Shown: positions 9,176-20,209 of the stretch, piece by piece
Layout of the letters: each line of letters starts with the position of its first letter
How positions within the stretch are numbered: position 1 is the stretch's first letter
Source of the DNA: Gnetum montanum
Lineage: Eukaryota; Streptophyta; Gnetopsida; Gnetales; Gnetaceae
Reading direction: 5' to 3'
DNA length: 31,608 nt
Assembly: GCA_015680685.1 (NCBI GenBank)
Contig: MNCI01001365.1
Span: forward strand, 12,262 to 43,869
The notes under the pieces: model-generated
Told to the model about the DNA's origin: nothing
Databases searched by the model: none
The model's input: the letters and a program-made list of their open reading frames with translations, nothing else
Position numbers and translations under genes: made by a program

Positions 9176-11600
9176 AGGTGAAATTATCTCTTGGAAGATC
9201 TTTGTACAATGACATTTTAAAATTCAAATTTGATTTAACTAATTTACTTTTATTCAATGAGTTATTTTTATTTTCCTTCTTTATCATATTTTCTTAGCTA
9301 GTAGTTAAGATCATAGTGTTCCTTATAATTCATTTCTTGGAGTTGTTAAATTGCTTGTTTAAGCTAAGGGCTTAGCAATTTTTGGTATTATTTTCTTATT
9401 CAAACATTTTTGTTTTCCAAAGTGTTTACTCATGTCAATAGTAATTCATCTCAATGTTTAAGATTTTATGCAATTTTACTATTATACTTTCTAAAACTCA
9501 TTGAGTCTTGTCTTATTTCTAGTATTTCTCATAGAATTGTATCTCTAGGAAAGATTGAGAATAGATCTGTTGAATTGCACTTAAGCATTAGATGAAAGAA
9601 AAAGTATTATAGGTAGCTCATGATCAAGGTTATGTAGAATAAGTAGCTCTAATATAGTTGGAAACATAATTACTTATAGAATAGAGTAAAAATAGGTTGA
9701 ATCTTTTCATTAAGTACAATTAGATATTAAAACTTCCAAAATGTAATATTACAAAATCTAAACTAAATGTTATCCCAAAGCACATAGTTCTCTACAACCG
9801 CTAAGTCTATTTGGAGGTATCCATGCCTTGGTGTTTCTAAAAACTAGCAAATACCTAAACTCAATTTTTGAAAGACACTCAGCCTTGTGATTTTCTTTGC
9901 AAGGAGGAGATAAATTTTGGTGTTAATTATATTTTTTTCCACCATTAATTTCTTGTTATTAAGGGAGAAACAAGGAAATAGTGATAGCTCAAAGTTTCCA
10001 TCAATAGTATCAACACAACATAAAATTCAAATTTTATTTTGAATTTGTGGCATTTTTATGAATTTGGAAGAAATTTGGGAATCTAATTAGAGCTAGAAAG
10101 AGGGTCTAGACATGAGAATAGCATCAATGAGGTTCAATTGAAGGTTTATGAATGTTGAGAAGTCAAAATAATAATAATAGGATTTTGACACTTTGATGAA
10201 GTGCATGAGAAGATGGTTGAAAAATAAGAAATGCATTCAAATTAGAACTACAACTCAATGATAGAAGTGGTGTATAAACTAGATGTCCCAAAGTGATATC
10301 AGTGGATCCTCCCCAAAGCAAGCTCATTTCCCTAATATCCTTATATAATCATCCCACAAGGTATTCATAGATACATTGGAAATTGAACATTGATCTAGTT
10401 CATATACCACACCCACACAATAATTATCTTTGGAATCTTGTACTATACCAAACAAAATCATCACTTAATAAATTGCATGCTATAGTGAGTTAAATGATGG
10501 AATAATAAGGGATTGTAGGAAAAGGAATATGAGATGCTTTCTTGTGTTCATAATAGATCTTGTGTCAAATGTTATTAAAATGACCATCATACCTATCAAT
10601 TCAAGTTTCAAACCAAGTTCATACCTTATCAAATGACATCACATTACATCATCTCAGACTAACCGTAGGATCACCACAACCATCTGAAACATCACTAGTC
10701 AACAAAAGAAAATAAGAAAACATTTTTTATTTATTAATTACTTATATATTGAGTTTTTTTAGGAAATTTAACCATAAATTTGAGGGGTTCCTTCAAGCAT
10801 GGGTAACATGTCTTTCCAACCCCATAGCCAATGCTATTCCCATTAGAGAAGTACCTTCAAGCATGAATAATGTCTTTCTAGTCATATAATGGAACTAGTC
10901 CAAGAGACCTTTAGGATTATTGGAAGTATCCTACCTTCAAGCATGGTGTTTTTACAATATACCATTATATGGAATAGTAAGCATTCAGAGTGTTAAGCTT
11001 ATTCAAAGAGTTGTTTAAAAATCCCCACATGAATGAAAATTTTCCAATATAAGAATAATTATTATAGAAATTAATGATTCACACTAGCCAAGTAAGTAGA
11101 ATAATATCCTTAAGAAGATCACTAAGGAATTTTGTATATCTACATTAAATTTTGGCTCAAAAGAATCACTTCATGAAAATGGGAATGTGCAATACAGAGA
11201 TGTCCTAAAAGAAGAATAAAACTTATAGTGGAATTTGTTCACAAATTTTCCTGAGGTTTGATGAAGAAGTTTGTTTAATCTAGTTAAGATTCTAAGATTG
11301 ATTCTCATCCTTGAAAATTTTACTATTATGGATCTCATAGATTGTTAATAATGAGTATATGTATGGGATCATTAGTTCAAGCTTCTTAGAATTGCTTTGT
11401 AGAACCAAATTTTAAATTTATCTATTTTGGTTCTATAAATTAACTCTTTTACCATGGTGAATTGAAGATAATTGAGAATAAATGCATCTTAATAAGCTTT
11501 TAAGAGAAGATCTTATGGGATTTTAATATAATTTAAAGGATTGCCTTATCAATTTATGAAAATTCAACATTTATATGGATTCTTAAGCATGGGAGGTTTG
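9176..11600. other. AT-rich repeat DNA without recognisable genes
   Basis: No supported gene. The 61-codon frame at 9410-9595 has no family resemblance. A short degenerate direct repeat with the word ACCTTCAAGCATG(G) occurs near 10790, 10850 and 10932. A related phrase (CATGGGTAACATGTCTTTC versus CATGAGTAACATATCTTTC) recurs near 16940, after copy B of the internal region. The segment may therefore include decayed LTR DNA of the plus-strand element. Confidence 0.4.
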
Positions 11601-11619
11601 AAGCTCCATTCTACAAAGT

Positions 11620-12708
11620 TTAGATAAAAGAGCATTGATCCATGTTGTCATAAGTTTCATTAATAAAAGTTCATAGAACTAGAACTTAGTTATATAAAGA
11701 GAAAAAACATTCAACATTATGAAGATAATTCATAGCATTGGCATATCAAGAAAATCTTTTTATAAGCAAGATTTAGCTTGATTAAAAATAGCAAAAATGG
11801 TTCTATAAGTCACATTAGCCTATACAGTTAGAGAAAATTTGTAGAGCCTAAAATTGGTTGTACAAATGAGCTCTAAAGTACAAGTCACATTAGCTTAAAT
11901 TCATAAGCTCATAAAATGGGAGAGAGTTCATAGAAATAATAATTAGTTCTATGAATGAGCTTAAAAGCAGTTATACCACATTAGTTAGCTAAAGGTCAAA
12001 AAATCATCACCAACTTTAAGTGAATGTCAAAATTGTTTCTACAAGTAAAGATCATATGCCACATGGAGGTATAAAAAAAATAGTATGTGTTACAAGAAGC
12101 CATAGAACTAATTCTATTAAGAAAAGATTTTGTTACTTTCTGCATCAGATTTGAAAAGATGAGCTTTCTATAATCAAAAATCGATTCTACAAACTAACTC
12201 AAAATAGGTTTTGATCATCTAGCTATCGCTCTACAAATATAAGTAAAGTTAGATTCTTTTGAAAAGCTCAATCACAAAATCCACATCACCAAAAATCAAG
12301 GATACAGTTCATAGAACCAAATATTGGTTCTACAAGAAAAATCTAAGATAGTTCTATGAACCATGTCAACACTCAGTATTGATAAACATTATTGGATCCA
12401 AAAATCAAATCTACAAGGGAACTCAAAAATGGTTCTATAAGCCACATCCAGCTTTTAAAAATAATAGAGCTCATAAAACAAAATATGAATATATAAAGAA
12501 TTAAAAGATATTTTCCACATAAGCTCAAAGATGAGGCACAATTCATAGAATCAAAGTTTGGTTCCACAAGCATACTCATTTTTTACTCTACCACATTAGC
12601 AAGATGAGTAGGTAAGCTCATAGATTTTAAAATCAATTCTACAAGTAAGCTTTAAATTGGTTCTATGAACCATGTCAACACTTGGTTTAGAATGGGTTCA
12701 TATAATCA
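11620..12708. repeat. Degenerate tandem array of TTGGTTCTA / TAGAACCAA hairpin units
   Basis: About a dozen units of roughly 75-100 bases share the words CATAGAACCAA, TTGGTTCTACAAG, CCACATTAGC and AAGCTC. The cleanest unit holds AGAACCAAATATTGGTTCT (12313-12331), an 8-base perfect stem around three bases. Other units show the same pair with substitutions (TAGAATCAAAGTTTGGTTCCA near 12546). The distal part of the array is repeated inverted at 12884-13559. Confidence 0.65.
12053..12708 (+). repeat. Inverted repeat, left arm
   Basis: The reverse complement of this segment matches 12884-13559 almost perfectly: one clear substitution in the part I compared closely (near 12235) and about 20 extra bases in the right arm near its outer end. 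The two 68-codon frames at 12579-12373 (minus) and 13013-13219 (plus) are identical because of this symmetry. The arm ends one base before an N at 12709. Confidence 0.92.
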
Positions 12709-12883
12709 NTATTTTTCATGGTAAGCATTATTGAGTTGAATTAAAATCATAATTTAGCATGTGCAAAATTCATCCTTATTGTTCTATTGTGGGCACATAT
12801 CTAAGCTTATGGAATGAGAATCTTCCTTTGATTCTGACATGACTAACATAAACAATTTTGCTTTTGTTCATAGAAACTCTTTT
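12709..12883. other. Spacer of the inverted repeat, with an N at its left edge
   Basis: A single-copy 174-base spacer between the arms, preceded by the undetermined base at 12709. No gene or motif is recognised. Confidence 0.7.
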
Positions 12884-13559
12884 TGATTATATGAACCCAT
12901 TCTAAACCAAGTGTTGACATGGTTCATAGAACCAATTTAAAGCTTACTTGTAGAATTGATTTTAAAATCTATGAGCTTACCTACTCATCTTGCTAATGTG
13001 GTAGAGTAAAAAATGAGTATGCTTGTGGAACCAAACTTTGATTCTATGAATTGTGCCTCATCTTTGAGCTTATGTGGAAAATATCTTTTAATTCTTTATA
13101 TATTCATATTTTGTTTTATGAGCTCTATTATTTTTAAAAGCTGGATGTGGCTTATAGAACCATTTTTGAGTTCCCTTGTAGATTTGATTTTTGGATCCAA
13201 TAATGTTTATCAATACTGAGTGTTGACATGGTTCATAGAACTATCTTAGATTTTTCTTGTAGAACTAATATTTGGTTCTATGAACTGTATCCTTGATTTT
13301 TGGTGATGTGGATTTTGTAATTGAGCTTTTCAAAAGAATCTAACTTTACTTATATTTTTAGAGCGATAGCTAGATGATCAAAACCTATTTTGAGTTAGTT
13401 TGTAGAATCGATTTTTGATTATAGAAAGCTCATCTTTTCAAATCTGATGCAGAAAGTAACAAAATCTTTTCTTAATAGAATTAGTTCTATGGCTTCTTGT
13501 AACACATACTATTTGTTTTTTTATACCAAGCTTCCCTTATTCAATCCATGTGGCATATG
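12884..13559 (-). repeat. Inverted repeat, right arm
   Basis: This is the reverse complement of the left arm. It differs mainly by a 17-base insertion at about 13528-13544 containing AAGCTT, and three extra bases in an A-rich run. The arm ends exactly at the base before an N at 13560, after which the sequence is unrelated to the DNA left of 12053. Confidence 0.92.
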
Positions 13560-13689
13560 NGAAATCAAAATCATAGGAGAAACTTTCTAAACTAAACTAA
13601 ACTTACAAAACTCCAAAATGTCTTACAAAAAGATAGAGAAAGAACCATAGAAATTTTAGGATGTTAATACCTTTAGCTTCTCAAATTAT

Positions 13690-16545
13690 TTATAATACTT
13701 TAAATTAAATTTTTATTAACTACAATAATGGATTAATGTTAGGTGCTTGAAATTGGAGCAAGATTAAAAAGAATTGTTTAGTTTTGATGAACACCATGAT
13801 TTGATTAAGAAGATAGAGCTCAAAAATTTAGAGACGATGAAGGATTGGTGTGAAGTTTAAGAGAGTACAAGTCTCCACAAGCTTGGTTTCAAGCCTAGGG
13901 GTAACATAATAAGAGATGCTATTAATTTTCTGATTGCTAAAACCATCTATGAGATGGACAAGCTTTATTTTAGAGGAAATATAAAGTGCTTCTTTGACAT
14001 CAGCATTAGGAAAGCATATGAGCTACATGGCCTCATTAAGCCCAACATTATAAAAGTAGAATCTCAACAATTTAATGAAGTGCTCAGCTAGAGATTTTAG
14101 AGACATTTAGAGATAAGAAAGATCATTAAGCTCTCACTAACATAGTTTGCAAAAGCTTAGGAATACCAAAATGCCATTCCAAAAGTGACAGAGTTCAAGT
14201 TTCCTTATTAAATCTATGTTTAAGCTTTAAATTTTTGACCATGGTGTAAAATGAATTTTTTCATAGATTATCATGTTTGGCCTTGAGTAGCTTTAGAAAA
14301 TAAAAAAAAATTCCTAGTCTGGTATATGAATGATATGTTGTAGTAGAGCTTAGCAAAATTTCATGAGCAAGGAACCCAGTTGACTTTAAGCCCATTTTTT
14401 ATGGATTATTTATGAATGAAATATCCAAGCCTAAGTGAACAACCCTAATTTTTACTAGACATATTTAAGAACATATACCTTGACCTAAAGATCCCTATAA
14501 TGAATTTTTTCTAGTTATTTATCAAAAGAGCTATCTTGATGTCCAAGCCTTAAAATTCTTGATGAACTATGTATATCTTCATTAATTTAAGTTTATCTTA
14601 GGATCTTTTTCACAATAGTGAGATCAAAAAATTATCAATGAAGTCAAAAATAAATGTCATGGATCCATTTTTCTACATGTTTGTTACACCTAGATGTTGA
14701 TAGCAAGATCTCAAATACAAGCATATAAGCTTCCAAGATTTGTAGCTCCATATTTAGCAACTTTAGAAGTGGGAAGATAAATGTGGGAATGCCTCATAAG
14801 ACATGATTATAAGCATAAGTAAGCCTTTACTTTGAAATTTAGCTTCTAGAAATTCAGTAATGTAGGGCATCTAAAGGAAATGGCTAAGAGGTATGCAGAA
14901 TAGTGTAATTTTCTGTTGGTTTCCAAAATAATATATTCAGCTACTAAGACCTAAAAAGTACATCAGCCTAATGAAAAAAATATAGTATATCAAAGAGCTT
15001 TAAACAAATAAGTAAATCAAGCTAAAGATGAAGCAAAGGAAAATTTAAGAAGAAGATTATCAATGAAGCTCCATGTCTCCTCCTATGATCAACCAACTCT
15101 GGAAGTTTATAGTTGGATGAAAATTAGAGATCATCCTTTCTCTAGATATTCTTCAAATGAATATCTAGCTCTAATGGAAGAAAATTACTTCCCATGAAAG
15201 CTCAAAGATCTTAAAGAGACTATGCCTGATGAGAGGTTTCCTCTCAATAGTGTCAAATATGCAAGGGTAAACATAGCTAGGAAAATAAGTATTGAAAGAA
15301 TAAAATCTAATAAAGAAAAATAACAAGAAGAGATTCTTGAAAAGTAGCAACAAGAGCTACTTAAGGAGAAATAATAGTAACAAAAATAGTAGGAAAAAGG
15401 GAAAGGCTCATCATGATCTTTAACAACTCTAGATTTCTCCTCAAGCTATCTAATGAAAGAAGTAGCTTGATCTTTTAAGATAAAAGAGAAAGAAGGAAGG
15501 ATAATTATAAGTTATAAGCTCCAAATAAAGCTAGAAATTGAAATAAGTATTATCTTCCCTTATAAGTATGATGACCCCCAAAATGGAGAACATAATTTTG
15601 CAATGTCACACCAAGATATGTCAGAAACTATAGCTATTTTGATCAGAGACATGAGGCAAGTAGCTGAGAATTGAATCACTAAGCTCAAAGAGCTCTTAAT
15701 GCAGAATGAATAAGAAATAGCCAAAATAAAGGAATATTTGAAGGGCTCTAAACATATGAATATGTAGCTCAAAGATACAATTACAATCAAGAAGTCACTA
15801 CTCAAAAATAAGGAGCTAGCTATATTACAATTAGAAAAAAGGCTAGCTCTTTTAATCTTAGAATTAGAACAAGCCAAAAAACAAAAGTTCCAAATTATAG
15901 TTATCTACTACAATCAAATTTTTAGGATTTGATTGTTAAGTTTAATTATTAGAATGAATGGATGCAAAAAATCTAGGTTGAGATAGAAAAATCCAAGAAA
16001 AACCAAGTTGTGATTACTCAAATAGATCAAAGATCATAGAATTTAGTTAGAATAGATACTAAAAAAAGAGAAATGCTACCACCATTCAAAATGGATTTTC
16101 TAGATAATATAATGATGGAAGGTGTAAGAATAATGACATAAATTAATCAAAGAAAGTTATAGCTAGAATAGATTTGTTCAACTATAGGAGCAGCATTAAA
16201 TAAGCTAGATAATTTGTTAGCTAAATTAGACACCAATGAAGCAAGGGCAAAGGAGATATTTAAGAAGCTTGATAACATAGAGATAGATACTCTAAACCTA
16301 GTAATAAAGATTTCACTCAATCATAGAATAATATCTTAGTAGTTACTAACAGAAGGGCTTCAAATCTAGAAAATTAAGAAAGCTTATTAAGTAGTTGAAT
16401 AACTATCCAATGGTCTAAAACTTTATCAAGAAAATATGAAATTAATTAAGCCATAATTTTATAACTATTGTAATTACCAAAATCTGCTATTAAAGCTTTG
16501 TGAAAACTCAATAAAAAAGAGGAGGAAAAACTTTCTAGAAAAATA
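13690..16545 (+). pseudogene. Retroelement internal region, copy B
   Basis: This is a diverged direct copy of 6320-9175, offset by about 7.4 kb along its whole length. Matching landmarks are AATGGATTAATG (13733) for AATGGATCAATG in copy A; the tract around 14510-14800 for the 140-codon globular piece; and the Lys/Glu/Gln-rich part from about 15250. The final AT-rich stretch is followed by the purine tract AAAAAAGAGGAGGAAAAA (16512-16529), the probable polypurine tract. The first part of the tract (13690-15200) has no long open frame. The open frames on the opposite strand at 15877-15560 and 15353-15171 are shadows of its low-complexity coding sequence. It carries many TAG and TAA stops in Gln-rich runs, for example around 15370-15400. 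The function is unknown; see copy A. Confidence 0.6.
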
Positions 16546-17159
16546 TTATAAATATAATTTGAAATAATGGTATTCTAAATATTTAGCTTATCCCTTTTGG
16601 CTTTCCTCTTAGTTGGTTTTAATATTACATTACTTTATTTTCTTGTTTAGTATAGTCTACATATAGCCATGTTTAAGTGAATAATAGGATTTAGAATAAG
16701 GTATCTTCTTGAAATATAAATATTTAGCTTATTTTTATTATTCTCATTGAACAAGATAGCTTCCTTAATTCTAAAACAGTGGCCACCAAAAATGAGTTAC
16801 TAAACCATTTTGGAACAAGGTCATAATCTTACACTAACACATGGGTACATATCTTTTGAGTGGCACCCCAAGAATCATTTTTCTTTTATGAATTCACTGA
16901 TAAGTGGCTTATGATTTCTTTACCAAAGGAATATCTTTACACATGAGTAACATATCTTTCTAATAACATGACAAGGTAACACGTAATCAAGAACATTCTT
17001 TCATCAAAATTACAATATAAGTAATGATATAACCATAGAGGAAGTGTAAGGAATCAACAAATCCCCTTGATGCCACACCTTTTTTCATTTCCTCTTTGGT
17101 GCAAGGGGATTGTACCTCAATAGACCCCAATAGGATCCAATCCACAACTTCCAAGCAAA
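16546..17159. other. AT-rich DNA, probable decayed LTR remnant of the copy B element
   Basis: No gene is supported. It follows the polypurine tract of copy B, so the start of a 3' LTR is expected here. Part of it (near 16940) resembles a phrase near 10790 downstream of copy A. It ends where the minus-strand LTR begins at 17160. Confidence 0.35.
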
Positions 17160-18056
17160 TGTAGCTTAGAAAGCAAGAATAACACAATGAAATACATACA
17201 AAAAATTTCCTTTTATTAAGATAATTTTCAAATATGGAGAAAATACATCAAATATGAGAAGCGAAGCTCAACTCACAACTCTCTCAAGGATCTTAGAGGT
17301 CACACTTGTCCTCTCTTAATCTGCAATTTCTCACAATGGAGTCCAAGCTTAAGGAAAGACACTTATAAGAGATACTCCTAACCTCTCGTAAGTGTTCTTC
17401 CTTGCCTCACACTCAAATTCCTTACACAAGCTCTCTTCCCTCAAGAGCTCTCTCTCTTGCTCTCTATTGGGATGTTTGGCCTTTGGCATTTGCACTTCAA
17501 TCCTTGGCACTACGGCACTTATAATAGTGAATTACATTAATATTTATAAGCAACCAAAAGGTAAAAACCCTAAAAACCTTTTCTCAACTCAACTTGAGGT
17601 TCTTTAGATATGTCCCAAGTCTTCTAACCTTTTCCTCAACTATTTCCATCTTGCTTTGCCAATTTCTCAAATTGCAACTAGCATTTTTAGAAGTCTCTTC
17701 ATGCATCTTGATCGTCTCTAGCTTTTCTCAGACATCTACTATGAAAACCCTGCTCTTAAGTGAGACATCTGCTATTTTTGGTAAACATCTATCTAATCCT
17801 TAAATGTCTACACTAAGATGTCTACAATTCTGGTTAGACGTCTATCCTATAGGTGCTAGGAATAAAAATGCTTGTTTTAAAGCTTGGAACCTCTAGATAC
17901 CTTCAAATAAGTCCCCATAGACCCTGGAACCCCCTAAACTCATCAAATGAGTCCAAAACACCCCAAAACATCCAAGAAAATTCCTCAAAAAAATCAACAT
18001 AAAAAGACACATAACGTGTAGGGTAGAACAATGGGATTGGAAGAGGTGTCCCTACA
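17160..18056 (-). repeat. 3' LTR of a minus-strand element
   Basis: The 897-base block has inverted termini TGTAG...CTACA. Bases 17885-18056 are repeated directly at about 25620-25795. In minus orientation the block is preceded by a purine-rich tract (18057-18080), as expected for a 3' LTR. Open frames inside it (17392-17607, 17594-17803 and the antisense 18091-17903) have no family resemblance and are best read as LTR sequence. The left boundary rests only on the TG...CA ends. Confidence 0.6.
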
Positions 18057-18080
18057 CTAACTCTCCCACCCTTAAAAATG
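18057..18080 (-). other. Candidate polypurine tract of the 17160-25795 element
   Basis: The minus strand reads CATTTTTAAGGGTGGGAGAGTTAG directly before the LTR start TGTAGGG, the place and composition expected for the plus-strand primer of reverse transcription. Confidence 0.5.
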
Positions 18081-19174
18081 TCATGCTTCATTATCTTTTA
18101 CAAGTTGAAAGGCACAATGCCCCCATGCCTCTAGTCCATCATAATAATGATGACTCAATGCATTACAAACATAGAATGAATATCATCTAAGGTTTTTTTT
18201 TCTTAGCTACCTTTGCTTATGTGGGCTTGTCCTCACACCCCATCATGCACTTTTCATCTAATAATCTCCTTGGAATGCTTCCCTTGCATCCCCATGATGA
18301 TGCAAACCTACAAGAAATAAAGAACAAGAATAAGAAAAAGGATTAGGATTTCTTAATTCAATGTCCTTTCCGTAATTCAACATCCTTTCTTCTCTTCTTC
18401 TTCCTCTTCTTCACCTTCTTCTTCTTAGTGTTTATAAGACTACTAATTAGCTTCCTTTCATTACCACCATGTAGATTACCTTCATTCTACACTTCCATTT
18501 TACAGCCAAGATAATCAAATCCATCAACACACTTCACAAATTGATCATTGCTTTAATCAATAGCAAGCATCTCTGAATTATAGAAAATCATATCATTATC
18601 AATGTATTCACTTACATCAATAATGACCTTCTCACAATGACTATCCCAATAGCCATCATCATCAAAAAATTTACCATTATTAGTCATCCTCTTGCTAATA
18701 ATGGCATCAAAAGCCACAACATGACTCTCAATCCCATCACAATGATCATGATGCTCATCATTATCATTGAACAAATCACTACCAAGTTGAAGTGAAATAC
18801 TAGCATCCATCACACTAGCTTCAACATGAAAGACATTACTACCATCAACAAGGTAAAGCTCATCCTTAATTTTTTCTTCATGGCTTCTTCCATCCATCTT
18901 TGGTTCAACTTAATCTTCAACATTTGGTTATTTAATCTCATCAAATATTGAAGATTAAAGATCCCAAATAGGAGTTCCCAATTCCAATGGCTTCTCCTCT
19001 TCAAAGGAATTATCAACAATCTTTTCATCCCACTTTGGAGGTACCAACTTAAAAGGTAAACTCTCATCCATATTTTTAACATTAGTTTCATCAAAAACAT
19101 CATTAAAGAAATTATTCTTCCACACACCTTGGCTAAAAGACTCACCTCTCTCCCATGTGATAGTCTCAACATAA
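18081..19174 (-). pseudogene. C-terminal part of a split gag-like protein (acidic, then Lys-rich)
   Basis: This is the downstream part of a coding region whose first part lies at 24997-25581. Right at the insertion site the minus strand reads through an open stretch with words like QGVWKNNFFNDVFDE, then KLVPPKWDE and FEEEKPLELGTP, and after a stop the 114-codon frame 18897-18553. That frame is strikingly acidic (Asp, Glu and His clusters such as NDNDEHHDHCDG). Further downstream comes a Lys/Arg run (KKKKVKKRKKKRRKD) near 18400. I do not recognise the family. It contains no pol motif, so the parent element seems non-autonomous or heavily deleted. The frame at 19172-18810 is a shadow in another phase. 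The gene was split by the 19180-24991 insertion. Confidence 0.5.
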
Positions 19175-19179
19175 CTTAG
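19175..19179 (+). repeat. Target-site duplication, left copy (CTTAG)
   Basis: CTTAG directly abuts the left LTR and is repeated exactly at 24992-24996, directly after the right LTR. This is a standard 5-bp retroviral-type integration footprint. Confidence 0.9.
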
Positions 19180-19753
19180 TGTGACATCCCATCCCTGGAT
19201 GTCATGGAAAATGTCAAATATATTATATATTACACATTATGCGTACAAAGAAAATATACCAAATGTGAAATATATGTGATATTCAACATTATGTATAAGG
19301 AAAATATTAGGAAAAATGCAAAAAGACAAAGAAAAGAATGCTTTATTGATATGGAATAGTGTATCTAGATTGTGCTCTGAGAGTGTTCCTTGGGGTTTTC
19401 TTCCTTTGGCATCTATTCCTTAGAGGCAATCTAGCACTACCACCATGGTTAGGCCTATAACTTGGCCAAAAGGGATGGCCAATCCACTTCCTATCCCACT
19501 TCACCCAGCTTCCATGACTTGCTAGTACTAGCTCCACCACTCCATGCTAGCATGACCTCTAACCCTAAGTATAAATGCCTTAGGTCAAACCCCCAAAGGT
19601 TACCTTAAGAGACATGTCTATTATTACAACATGCCCTTTCAAGTCTTAATCACAACTACCCTTTCGGGTCTTGTTAAGATGACAATAATACTTATTATGA
19701 AGAGACACCATCTTCATTAGGCAACAGCACCATTTGGGAATGGGGATGTGACA
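19180..19753 (-). repeat. 3' LTR of the nested element
   Basis: It has TGTGACATCCC...GGGATGTGACA termini and the same length (574) as its partner at 24418-24991, with no net indel. The frame at 19540-19343 is LTR sequence, not a gene. Confidence 0.93.
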
Positions 19754-19769
19754 ATCTACCCCCCTTAGG
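19754..19769 (-). other. Polypurine tract of the nested element
   Basis: The minus strand reads CCTAAGGGGGGTAGAT directly before the LTR start TGTCACATCC, the classic placement of the plus-strand primer. It proves minus orientation together with the primer-binding site at the other end. Confidence 0.8.
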
Positions 19770-20209
19770 TTTCATTTGTCCTCAAAATAGTCCACATTAT
19801 CTATCTTTTTCCAACTCCAATGCTTTCTTTCATGATCTTATGCTCCAATAATTTAATTTCTCCTTTGAACCTAAAGTTGTTTCTTGCTTATTCTGTAAAC
19901 AAAATGTATGTGAGAAAAATATATGAAAAATTAAATATTACTTTCTTGATACTTATTTCATTTTCTAAGATAATGACAAAAGATGAATTAAAGATTTATC
20001 AACCATTAATCACCAATCCTAATCTAGGGTCATAGAAAGTGCAACTTGGATAGGATTACCCAAGTGAAGGTAGAGCAAATTCTTTATCCCTAGTTTTTAT
20101 TATCATAGATATTTTACTTATCTAATTGAAATATAAATTAAATAATGAATAAAATAATAAATTTAATAAAATAAAAGTAAGAGTGAGATACTTCTTGATC
20201 TTGATCAAC
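19770..20209 (-). other. Element interior: AT-rich, possible remnant of a pol C-terminus
   Basis: Just upstream of the polypurine tract the minus strand can be read as ...YFEDK, stop, NLRGVDCHI. This resembles the ends of plant gypsy polyproteins, but it is too short to be firm. The rest shows no gene. Confidence 0.3.

Noticed and set aside
12373-13219. Two identical 68-codon frames on opposite strands as a duplicated gene
   Set aside because: They are forced by the inverted repeat and lie in a degenerate hairpin-repeat array with no family resemblance.
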